Position numbers and translations under genes: made by a program. The notes beneath the pieces were generated by a model. That model saw only the letters and a program-made list of their open reading frames with translations, did not search any database and was not told the origin of the DNA. 64,000 nt of DNA from Candidatus Sumerlaeaceae bacterium (GTDB lineage: Bacteria > Sumerlaeota > Sumerlaeia > Sumerlaeales > Sumerlaeaceae), in assembly GCA_019695055.1 (NCBI GenBank), contig JAIBAT010000053.1, forward strand, positions 1 through 64,000. Direction: 5' to 3'. Within the stretch, counting starts at the first letter, position 1; each line of letters starts with the position of its first letter. Of the stretch, positions 43,901-51,798 are shown piece by piece.

Positions 43901-45340
43901 CTACTCCGCCCCGTGCCCGGATTTGTGCAAAGCATCGTCCTGTTCGGCTTTCGGCTCCAGAATCTTAGCGTGGATTTTGTGGACGCGAGTCTGGCGAACC
44001 TCGCGAACCGTCAGCTCCACGCCATCCACTGTGATCTGGTCTCCGGGTTTGGGCAGGCGGCCAAACTCGCCGAGTAACAGGCCACCGATGGTTTCGGCGT
44101 TCTCAGCCTCGAAGTTGGTACCCATGGCGTGGTTCACGTCGAAAAGCGCAGCGATTCCATCAAGGATATACTCGTTGTCGGTGACCTTGCGAATCTGCGG
44201 CGCCTCGTGGTCAAACTCGTCCTGCACCTCGCCGACGATTTCCTCGATGACGTTCTCGAAGGTTACCATGCCCGAGGTGCCACCGTACTCGTCCACCACC
44301 ATGGCGAGATGCACGCGCTTGCTCTGGAACTCGCGCAGCAGGTGGTCAATGCGCATATTCTCAGGCACAAAGGGCACTTCGCGGGCAATCTTGCGCAGGA
44401 AATCGGCCCCTGATGAAGGTGGCTGATGGGCGACATCGCCGCCGGCGATGGATGGGTTCATCGCAGCATGCTCCAGCGAACCTTCCATCTCTTTGAGCTG
44501 CCAAAAGAGGTCCTTCATGTGGATGACGCCAACGACGTGGTCAAGGTCGCCGTCCACCAGTGGGTAACGGCTGTGGGCCGTTTGCTCGGCGATGATAAGA
44601 TTCGCAGCGAGAGATTTCTGGAAGTTGAACGCTGCCACCTCGGTACGCGGCACCATGATCTGTCGCACCACTGTCTGCGACAGATCAAAGACATTTTCAA
44701 GGAGGCTGAGCTTGTCGGGGGTTAGCGTACCCGACTGGTGGGATGCAGTGACGAGCATGCGTAGTTCCTCCTCCGAGTGGCTCAATTCGCCAGCATCGTC
44801 GGGCTTTATGCCAACGGCGCGCAGCACAAAGGTGGACGAGGCATTGAGGAAACGGATGAAAGGATACAGGATTATATAGAACCAGTGGAGCGGATAGGCA
44901 CACCACAGCGCCACGGAAGCCGAGCGCTGGATGGCGAGCAGCTTGGGGGCCTGCTCCCCAATGACGACGTGGAGGAAGACGACCAGACCTGTACCCACAA
45001 CGAACGATGTAAACCTCAGCAAGACTTCACTTTTGATGGAGAGGATGGTAAAAATGGGCTGCACGACATGGGCCCGCATGGTATCTTCACCGATCCAGCC
45101 AAGAAGGATGGAGGCGATGGTGATGCCCAACTGGCAGGCGCTGAGGTAGGCATCAAGATGCTCGGTGATGTGGCGCGCGAGCCGTGCCCGACGTGAACCG
45201 GTGCGCACCAGCGAGTCGATTTTTGTGCCCCGCACACGCACAATCGCGAACTCCACCGCCACAAAGAATCCATTAAGCAGGATTAGCAGGACGATGGAAG
45301 CGAACTTGAGCGGTGCCGGAGTTAGTGCGGGATCAAACAT
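43901..45340 (-). CDS. CNNM/CorC (HlyC) family membrane protein with CBS domains
   Basis: 479 residues from ATG 45340 (a GTG at 45376 is also in frame). The DUF21/CNNM membrane domain (about 1-190) has an extracellular start, LNGFFVAVEFAIVRVRGT, and the motif VVIGEQAPKLLAIQ. Two CBS domains follow (about 205-330; IMVPRTEVAAF, HSRYPLVDGDLDHVVGVIHMKDL). A gap region leads to VDEYGGTSGMVTFENVIEEIVGEVQDE near 355 and a C-terminal CorC/HlyC transporter-associated domain. The old name hemolysin is misleading; relatives take part in Mg2+/Co2+ efflux or its control. Length is normal for the family. It converges with recQ across 24 bases. Confidence 0.93.
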   Translation of the reverse strand: MFDPALTPAPLKFASIVLLILLNGFFVAVEFAIVRVRGTKIDSLVRTGSRRARLARHITEHLDAYLSACQLGITIASILLGWIGEDTMRAHVVQPIFTILSIKSEVLLRFTSFVVGTGLVVFLHVVIGEQAPKLLAIQRSASVALWCAYPLHWFYIILYPFIRFLNASSTFVLRAVGIKPDDAGELSHSEEELRMLVTASHQSGTLTPDKLSLLENVFDLSQTVVRQIMVPRTEVAAFNFQKSLAANLIIAEQTAHSRYPLVDGDLDHVVGVIHMKDLFWQLKEMEGSLEHAAMNPSIAGGDVAHQPPSSGADFLRKIAREVPFVPENMRIDHLLREFQSKRVHLAMVVDEYGGTSGMVTFENVIEEIVGEVQDEFDHEAPQIRKVTDNEYILDGIAALFDVNHAMGTNFEAENAETIGGLLLGEFGRLPKPGDQITVDGVELTVREVRQTRVHKIHAKILEPKAEQDDALHKSGHGAE

Positions 45341-45588
45341 GAATTTGATGGGGTAACCTGCACCCCGGGAAATCACGGCGCAAGTGTTTTGAGCAGGTCA
45401 AGCGGGAGCGGAAAGCGTGAAGGTTTGATTTGGTAGGACTTGGGATCAATTATCAGGAGCTGCGCCATGGGATAAACGGGTGGCGGGACAGAAGCGTCCG
45501 GGCCACACCAAAGTTCGGTAATGCTTGAAGTCTGGGAAGTTTGGGGATAGCGACCTTACCAGCCAGTATCAAGAATCGAGAGCTTTCC

Positions 45589-46701
45589 ATGGAACGAGTA
45601 CGCAAGATTGAGGACCTGCTGCAAGAGATGGTGGAACGCGGTGCATCGGACTTGTTTCTCAAGGCCGGGCAGCGCCCGTGCTACCGCATCGACGGCGGGA
45701 TCGTGATTTCCGACTATGCGGAAATGACGATGGACGAGACCCACGCCATCGCGCTGCAGAACATGACGGCGGAGCAATCCGAGTACTTCGCACGCGTGCC
45801 GGAAATGGACCTCGCGATCGTGGCGCGTGGCGTGGGCCGCTTTCGTGTAAACGTATTCCGCCAGCGAGGCTCCACCGGTCTCGTATTCCGTTATATTTCA
45901 AACCCGTCCTTTTCGTTTGAAGACCTGAACCTCCCTCCGGTGGTACGAACGCTTTCAGAGAAGCGGCGCGGCATGATCCTGGTGACAGGAACCACGGGCA
46001 GCGGCAAGAGCACAACCCTTGCCGCCATGATTCACCACATCAACCAGATGCGCCGCTGCCACATCGTGACCATTGAGGACCCCATCGAGTTTCTTCACGC
46101 TGACGATCAGGCCATTATCAGCCAGCGTGAAATCGGATTTGATACCAAGAGTTTTGGCGACGCGCTGAAGCATGTGCTACGCCAGTCACCGGACGTGATC
46201 CTCATCGGCGAAATGCGCGACCTGGAGACCATTAATACCGCCATCGCCTCAGCGGAAACAGGGCACCTCGTGCTCAGCACCCTGCATACAATGGACGCCG
46301 TGCAGACCATCGAGCGCATCATCAACTATTTCCCCGCCTACCTGCATCCTCAAATTCGTATGGAACTGAGCCTCTGCCTGGAGGGCGTCATCTGCCAGCG
46401 CCTACTGCCCATGGCGGCCGGGAAGGGGCGCATCCCGGCAGTGGAGATTATGGTGGGAACGTCGTCCATTCGCAAGTTACTCCACGAAGGAAAGACCCTG
46501 GAACTGCCGCAATACATCGAGGGGGGCGGCCACGTTGGCATGCAGACGTTCAACCAAGCCCTGTTGGCCCTCTACCGGTCCAAGAAAATCAAGCTCGAGG
46601 ACGCGCTGGCCTACGCCACAAGCGCGGACGAATTCCGCCTCATGGCGGAAGGCATCGCCAGCGGCGTTAGGGCCAAGGAAATGGGAGGGATTTACAGATA
46701 A
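45589..46701 (+). CDS. Type IV pilus retraction ATPase, PilT/PilU family
   Basis: 370 residues from ATG 45589; an in-frame TTG at 45541 adds nothing recognisable. A hexameric cytoplasmic motor of the GspE/PilT superfamily. The N-domain starts LLQEMVERGASDLFLKAGQRPCYRIDG. Walker A is TGTTGSGKSTTLAAM near 135. The Asp box is HIVTIEDPIEFLH near 165. Walker B is VILIGEMRDLETI near 205, and the His box is GHLVLSTLHTMDA near 230. The C-terminal segment SSIRKLLHEGKTLELPQYIE followed by GMQTFNQALLALY resembles PilU at least as much as PilT. Pilus retraction powers twitching motility or DNA uptake. No other pilus gene adjoins it. Confidence 0.92.
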   Translation: MERVRKIEDLLQEMVERGASDLFLKAGQRPCYRIDGGIVISDYAEMTMDETHAIALQNMTAEQSEYFARVPEMDLAIVARGVGRFRVNVFRQRGSTGLVFRYISNPSFSFEDLNLPPVVRTLSEKRRGMILVTGTTGSGKSTTLAAMIHHINQMRRCHIVTIEDPIEFLHADDQAIISQREIGFDTKSFGDALKHVLRQSPDVILIGEMRDLETINTAIASAETGHLVLSTLHTMDAVQTIERIINYFPAYLHPQIRMELSLCLEGVICQRLLPMAAGKGRIPAVEIMVGTSSIRKLLHEGKTLELPQYIEGGGHVGMQTFNQALLALYRSKKIKLEDALAYATSADEFRLMAEGIASGVRAKEMGGIYR

Positions 46702-46710
46702 ATCCCGCGT

Positions 46711-49086
46711 CTACCTAAGCAGAACCTTCTCGACGGCGCTGTTGCCCTCGCGGTCGTATACGCGCAGGCTCAGGGTGTGCTCCGGGCTATCTTTCTCGGC
46801 TTTTACGCGGAAACGGAATGACTCCGACGTGAAGTCGAATATTCCATCCTCCGGAAACACGACCCGCGACTCCTTGCCTGCATCGAGATTGTAATCAGCG
46901 GCCGCAAGGATGGATGTCGCGTCACTTGCCTTGGCGGTGATCTCATACTCGTTCGGGCCGAGCTTCACCCCGCGCATATCCTTGATGACTGGCGGAGTGT
47001 TATCCACGTTGAAGATGCGGCTTGTAAGGAACGTCTGGGTGGCCGAGGTTTCCGGGTTCTGTGGCGCGTCGGTGGCTTCCACCTTGATGCGATAGGCACC
47101 ATCGGGGATTGCGTCGACGGCAAAGGTGTAGCGAGTGACTGTCAGGTCTTTCTCAATTTCTTTCCAGACGGTCTCATCCTCCCCCTTGAAGAAGAGTTTA
47201 TACCGCAGTTTGTCGCCGTTCGGATCGGTGGCATCCCAGCTGATGTTCACCTTCTGGGTGTTTTGGCCCATTCCCACCGATACGCCATCAGTGGGAGCAG
47301 GAGTAGCGCTGGGAGCGGGGCTGGTACTACCAGAGGGACGCCCACCCAGTCCACCGGCTAGTGTGGCAAACATCGAGGACAGGGGATCCACGGGCGACGA
47401 CCCGGGAGCCGAACCACCCGAAAGAGTCGAGGTCCGCGGGGAGCTGCCGCCGGTCGGTTGCGATGCGGCGCCTTGAGAGGAGACCTGGGCAGCACGGGCG
47501 GCAAAATCCCCACCAAACTTCTCAACCTTTACCTCGCGGATGATGGGTTCAACATTCTGCTGGATGTAATAAGCCTGAATGGAATCCAGCAGGGGGCCTC
47601 CGTCGCCTTTGGCAGTCTGAAGGGTCAACCGATATTGCAGGTACTGCGCAACAGGGCTTTCAATGTTAAGAATTTTCGGACCGACGCGACGGGCTTCTGT
47701 CCACGAACTCCATGTCTTGTCGTCAGGTTCAGGGGTGTTGCCACTGCGGGTTTCGACCTTAATCTGGCTGCCGGTGGATTCCTCAGACTCATATACGATG
47801 TTACCCCATTTGACAGTGACACCGGCATTGAGCGAGCGTGACGCGAAAAGCCCCTCGGGAATCTGTTTTGCTGCGAGTTCATAGAGCGCGGCTTTGTTTC
47901 CAGCTGTGAAAAAGACACGGCCCTTGGATTCGGCGAAGCTGAGAACCATGGGCTCCTCGGCCCGTCCCACTACAGAATAGTTTGTATCGTCCTCAAGCCG
48001 GTAGATCTTGCCTTTGTTGCCCGCGGCCACCAAGACGCCCGGCCCATTGGGATCCGCAAGGAGGGCCTGGATGGGGTTTTCGGGAGCCCGCCAGAAGACG
48101 GACACAAACCCGTTTGGTTGGATCTGGATGACCTGCGCATTGCCACTGGAACTGGCGCTGGCCGCCGATGCTGCCGCCGCAAGTGCGCTGGCAGCCAAAT
48201 CTGCTGCACCAGCAGCACCGGGGGTGGGGGACGGAGACGCCAGCGAGGAACTGGAGCCGGAGCCCAAGGCAAAGTTTTTGGCACTGTCCGCAAAGGACTG
48301 AAGAGTGGAGGTTCCGCGGGCACCATTGACCGCCGCATAAATATTTCCATGCTTGTCAACAGTCAGGGCTCGTATTTCGTCCTCCGGGCTGGCATAGAGT
48401 ATATAGCCGTCGCGGGGACCATCCAAGCGAAGGACCAACCCCTTGCCCTGGGTGGCCGCAATGAGCTTGCCCTCGCTGCTAAAGGTCAACGCGAGAACAT
48501 TAGTGGCCCCAGAGTCATAGTAAACTTCCCCATTGTTCGGTCCGCGGATCCGGAAGACCTTTCCCGTCACACCGGTGGCGGCGTATAGGAGACCGTTGCG
48601 GTCGAATATCATATCCCAGATATACTGCTCATGAGTATCGAAAAAAAGTTGGGGTTTGTTCTGGTCAACGATGCGGTATATCTTGCCGCCGGGTGACGCC
48701 CCAACAAGCACGCCGCCAGTGGAATCAATGGCAATGGCCGTGGCCTGGGCCTCGGTGAGGGTGGCCCAAAGTTCGGACTTCCCGCTGGGAAGCCAACGAT
48801 ATATCTTGCCGTTGTGGCCAGTGCAATAAAACACGCTGCCATCAGACCTGTCTACAGCGGCTCGCCAGGCAACCCCTTCGTCCGTCTTGTCCAGTCGCTT
48901 GGCTTCCGGGGCGATTCGGAGGCGCCCGCTGGCCAGGATTTCCGTGCCGGTGGATTCACCCCGGTTAAAGTCTGCGAACGTATCATCACGCGCGACCTTG
49001 GTTTCGACAGCCCCCGCAGGGGTGGCGAGTATGGTGCCAAATATCAGAGCAGCCCAAAAGCCGCCCCAAAGCCGTGAAATGGCCAC
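46711..49086 (-). CDS. Secreted beta-propeller protein with Fn3-like C-terminal domains
   Basis: 791 residues with a signal peptide (LWGGFWAALIFGTILATPAGA). Residues about 70-430 form repeated propeller-type blades with NHL/WD-like character: GSVFYCTGHNGKIYRWLPSG, GGVLVGASPGGKIYRIVD, GLLYAATGVTGKVFRIRG, GPGVLVAAGNKGKIYRLED. An Ala/Ser-rich low-complexity linker interrupts the blades near 285-325. A jelly-roll-like part (SRSLNAGVTVKWGNIVYE) and a second Ser/Gly/Pro linker (about 555-620) precede an Fn3-like domain (VNISWDATDPNGDKLRYKLFF) and a terminal Ig-like domain (NEYEITAKASDATS, HTLSLRVYDREGN). No catalytic motif is visible. It converges with the pilus ATPase with only 9 bases between. 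Confidence 0.75.
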   Translation of the reverse strand: MAISRLWGGFWAALIFGTILATPAGAVETKVARDDTFADFNRGESTGTEILASGRLRIAPEAKRLDKTDEGVAWRAAVDRSDGSVFYCTGHNGKIYRWLPSGKSELWATLTEAQATAIAIDSTGGVLVGASPGGKIYRIVDQNKPQLFFDTHEQYIWDMIFDRNGLLYAATGVTGKVFRIRGPNNGEVYYDSGATNVLALTFSSEGKLIAATQGKGLVLRLDGPRDGYILYASPEDEIRALTVDKHGNIYAAVNGARGTSTLQSFADSAKNFALGSGSSSSLASPSPTPGAAGAADLAASALAAAASAASASSSGNAQVIQIQPNGFVSVFWRAPENPIQALLADPNGPGVLVAAGNKGKIYRLEDDTNYSVVGRAEEPMVLSFAESKGRVFFTAGNKAALYELAAKQIPEGLFASRSLNAGVTVKWGNIVYESEESTGSQIKVETRSGNTPEPDDKTWSSWTEARRVGPKILNIESPVAQYLQYRLTLQTAKGDGGPLLDSIQAYYIQQNVEPIIREVKVEKFGGDFAARAAQVSSQGAASQPTGGSSPRTSTLSGGSAPGSSPVDPLSSMFATLAGGLGGRPSGSTSPAPSATPAPTDGVSVGMGQNTQKVNISWDATDPNGDKLRYKLFFKGEDETVWKEIEKDLTVTRYTFAVDAIPDGAYRIKVEATDAPQNPETSATQTFLTSRIFNVDNTPPVIKDMRGVKLGPNEYEITAKASDATSILAAADYNLDAGKESRVVFPEDGIFDFTSESFRFRVKAEKDSPEHTLSLRVYDREGNSAVEKVLLR

Positions 49087-49129
49087 GGAAATCCTCCAAT
49101 TGATGGGTTCAAACTCAAACTGCAGGGTG

Positions 49130-49138
49130 TGCTATAAT
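49130..49138 (+). promoter_or_regulatory. Extended -10 promoter element
   Basis: TGCTATAAT is a perfect extended -10 (TG-N-TATAAT). No good -35 sits at the usual distance; TTCAAA at 49108 is the nearest. It faces the flavoprotein gene starting at 49336, which would give a leader of about 190 bases. Confidence 0.5.
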
Positions 49139-49335
49139 CCGCACTCCCGAAACGGGCACTTACAATACCGTTCAAACAAGGGTTGAAATTGCCCGATAGT
49201 GAAAAACTAATGCAACCAAATGCCTTGCCTGCCACAAATCAAGCTCTGCCGATGCCCGACGCCCTTAATATTCGTGCGCCCGGGTGCATCGGACCGTAAC
49301 CAGCCGCGGCCTGCATATAAGCGAGGCGTGTGCCA

Positions 49336-50805
49336 ATGAAACGGGTTCTAATCCTTGGTGCTGGGGTGGCAGGTCTGGCTGCAGCCTTAAGAGTATTGGA
49401 GTTACGCCCCGACTGGGAAGTGGGCATTATAGAGAAGGACGATCATGCCGGAGGGCTGGCGTCTGGCTGGAACATTGAGGACTTCTCCGCGGACTTAGGG
49501 CCGCACCGCATTTATACTGAACTTCCGGAGATTGAGCGCCTCTTGCCAGAGCTTATTGGGCACGAGCAGTTGCTTACGGTCCAGCGCCAAAGCGAATTGC
49601 TGCTGGAGGGGCACTACTTTCAATACCCGGTAAAAGCGGGTGAGTTGCTAAGGGTACTGGGTCCTGTGCGAATGGCGAAGTTTGCGGTGTCCGCAGCGGC
49701 AGCAAAGCTTGGCGGTCTGATTGGCGGTGGACGCAATTTTGAAGAAGTCATGATCCACGCGTTCGGCGCGGCCACATACCGGCTGCTGGTGGGGCCGTAC
49801 GCGCGGAAAGTCTGGAAAACCGAACCCCTGCGATTGAGCGCCGAAGTGGCGCGTGTGCGCGTCAGCGCGGGAAACGTGAATCGTATTGTATCGAAAATTC
49901 TGGGCCGCAACGAACAGAAGGGGCGGCAGACCGCCCTTAAGGAATTCGGGTATATCCGGGGTGGCGTGAAGAATCTTGTGGAGAACCTGCGCCAAAAAGT
50001 GGAAGCGCGGGGTGGAACAATTGCCCTGCGCGCTGACGTGCGCGGATTCAAGGCCCACGGTGGAGAGCTGGCTGGTGTGCGAGTGACTGAGGTGCGGCGT
50101 GATGACAACGGACTGGCATTATCCGACAGCCACTCCGACACAAGCGCCGTAAACCTGGTGGAAGCAGACTATATCATCTCGACCATTCCACTGACGGAAT
50201 TATTGGATCACCTGCAACTCGTGACCCCGGACGCGCGTGCGAACGAGGCCGCCAGTGAGTTCACCTATCTTGGGCTCATCCTGGTGGGGCTGGTCATACG
50301 GAAGCCCCAGTGTACGCCAAACAGTTGGTTGTATTTCCCGGAGGAAAAGTACATCTTCAACCGGGCTTATGAACCGCGGAATTTCGATGCTGGGATGGCA
50401 CCTGGGGACAGAACACTGGTGGTATTTGAGGTGACTTCGCGCTGGGACGGACTCGAATGGCAGCAGGGAGATGAAACCATTGCCAGCCGGGTTCGGGAGG
50501 ATGCCATTAAGGCGGGAGTTGTAAAACCGGAGGAAATAGAATCGGTGCACGTGCGGCGAGTGCCGTTTGCCTATCCACTCTACACCACGGAGTTCCGCGA
50601 GCGCCTCCGAACCGTGACCTCTTATCTGCGGCAGTTCTCCAATCTGGTTAGCACGGGACGCCAGGGACTTTTTAATCACAATAACATGGACCACTCGATG
50701 CTGATGGGTATACGGGCGGCCGAGTTTGTAGCAGAGGAGGGGGAGGTTGCGGCCCGATGGTGCGACAAACTTGACCAATTCAGCCACTTCAGAATTGTGG
50801 ATTGA
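49336..50805 (+). CDS. FAD-dependent amine-oxidase / protoporphyrinogen-oxidase-like protein
   Basis: 489 residues from ATG 49336 (GCGAGG upstream; GTG 49330 is also possible). The N-terminus is the FAD-binding Rossmann motif VLILGAGVAGLAAAL, followed by the acidic ribose ligand and the second glycine pair EKDDHAGGLASGW near 35, typical of the amine-oxidase/phytoene-desaturase/PPO superfamily. DLGPHRIYTELPEIERLLPEL matches UDP-galactopyranose-mutase-like and PPO-like members. ADYIISTIPLTELLDHL near 280 and a C-terminal GLFNHNNMDHSMLMGIRAAEF near 445 (the motif that closes over FAD) complete it. Possible substrates include porphyrinogens, carotenoid precursors or nucleotide sugars. The neighbours do not decide, and no heme gene is nearby. 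Confidence 0.85.
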   Translation: MKRVLILGAGVAGLAAALRVLELRPDWEVGIIEKDDHAGGLASGWNIEDFSADLGPHRIYTELPEIERLLPELIGHEQLLTVQRQSELLLEGHYFQYPVKAGELLRVLGPVRMAKFAVSAAAAKLGGLIGGGRNFEEVMIHAFGAATYRLLVGPYARKVWKTEPLRLSAEVARVRVSAGNVNRIVSKILGRNEQKGRQTALKEFGYIRGGVKNLVENLRQKVEARGGTIALRADVRGFKAHGGELAGVRVTEVRRDDNGLALSDSHSDTSAVNLVEADYIISTIPLTELLDHLQLVTPDARANEAASEFTYLGLILVGLVIRKPQCTPNSWLYFPEEKYIFNRAYEPRNFDAGMAPGDRTLVVFEVTSRWDGLEWQQGDETIASRVREDAIKAGVVKPEEIESVHVRRVPFAYPLYTTEFRERLRTVTSYLRQFSNLVSTGRQGLFNHNNMDHSMLMGIRAAEFVAEEGEVAARWCDKLDQFSHFRIVD

Positions 50806-51340
50806 GCAGGGATTCCAGTACAGTAGTGGTCGTGGTAAACCACCCATGGAGTTCCGCCCAATTCGCGGGCGCATCGGCGTCCCATTCGAATTTGGCTTTC
50901 GCCTTTTCATCCGGAACAATCAGTCCACAAAGAGAAATCGGTCCATTGGATCGGGGGGATGAGGGGAATACAGGCACGCGCAGCAGAGCCAGTTCGTTTA
51001 TGACGGGCTGCACGGCGCCCGCCGAAACACGTGTAATACGGACCTGAATGGTTGGCTCCTCGCTTTGAGGGCCTGTTGTTTCATCGGCAGGCGTATCAAA
51101 TCTTCTGCGGTCCAGCGGGCGATCCCAGACAATACAGCGCACCGCTGCATCCAAAGAACGGCCGGGGCGTGGCAGGAAAAGGGTCCAGGATTTATAGGGG
51201 CCATCCACCGGATAAAAGTAAAGACGAAGGCGCGCGGAGAGGTCTTGAAACAACTTGATGGGCTGGCTTTCGGCGGGGTGATCCAGCGCCCAGAGTGCAG
51301 CCTTTGTCAGGCGGTTAAACTCCTCCCAGTTTTCGGACAT
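50789..51340 (-). CDS. Hypothetical protein
   Basis: 183 residues with ordinary soluble-protein composition, many tryptophans and no signal or membrane segment. I recognise no family. The N-terminal part (NWEEFNRLTKAALWALDH) looks helical, the middle beta-rich (RLRLYFYPVDGPYKSWTLFL). Its 3' end overlaps the convergent flavoprotein gene by 17 bases. It begins 15 bases after another unknown gene on the same strand, and the two lie downstream of the GH39-like gene, suggesting a small operon. Confidence 0.6.
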   Translation of the reverse strand: MSENWEEFNRLTKAALWALDHPAESQPIKLFQDLSARLRLYFYPVDGPYKSWTLFLPRPGRSLDAAVRCIVWDRPLDRRRFDTPADETTGPQSEEPTIQVRITRVSAGAVQPVINELALLRVPVFPSSPRSNGPISLCGLIVPDEKAKAKFEWDADAPANWAELHGWFTTTTTVLESLLNPQF

Positions 51341-51355
51341 TTCTTTGATGCAGGT

Positions 51356-51736
51356 TTACTGATTCAACATTGAGTCCATAAGGCGCACGTCCTCCACACT
51401 GAAACGGCGAAGGAACTGCATCAAACGAACCAACTGTCCAGAATCGGTTTCGAGATACCACATCTCGCGGAGATTTCCCGCTGAATCGCGTGCTTCAAGG
51501 TAAATGGCGGGTGGCGGGACAAGCGCCCCAGAGAAGACGTATTGTTCAATGAGGGATTGCGTACGGGCTCGGGCCCGCGAATCCGATCCTATTCGCACAA
51601 AACACTCAAACTCGCTACGAATGAAGCTGGCCTTTCCGGTCGATAGGTCCGTCGTCATAATGATTACCACTGCCTCCTGGGGGCTGAACTCTTGAAAGCC
51701 AGAATAGTAGTGCGCCAGCTTCCAAGTGCCCCACAC
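51356..51736 (-). CDS. Hypothetical protein, N-terminus uncertain
   Basis: 126 residues from GTG 51736, without a ribosome-binding site. Reading the same frame upstream gives LAIDTTAVIYLIVWGTW, a plausible membrane or signal segment, but a TGA stops it about 14 codons above and no ATG/GTG/TTG lies in between. The start may therefore be a rare codon, or the gene may be 5'-truncated by mutation. The mature part (EFSPQEAVVIIMTTDL, FECFVRIGSDSRARARTQSL, REMWYLETDSGQLVRLMQFL) looks like a small alpha/beta domain. No family is recognised. Confidence 0.5.
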   Translation of the reverse strand: MWGTWKLAHYYSGFQEFSPQEAVVIIMTTDLSTGKASFIRSEFECFVRIGSDSRARARTQSLIEQYVFSGALVPPPAIYLEARDSAGNLREMWYLETDSGQLVRLMQFLRRFSVEDVRLMDSMLNQ

Positions 51737-51798
51737 TATCAGGTATATGACGGCGGTCGTGTCAATGGCGAGTTGAGGAGTTCAAATCTTTGATTTCA

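Noticed and set aside
44129-45196. Plus-strand frames inside the CorC/HlyC-type gene
   Set aside because: They are antisense shadows of a gene with complete domain structure.
45470-45500. Possible short palindrome GGCGGGACAGAAGCGTCC before the pilus ATPase gene
   Set aside because: The stem is only 4-5 bp; a similar phrase near 51511 is not a true repeat.
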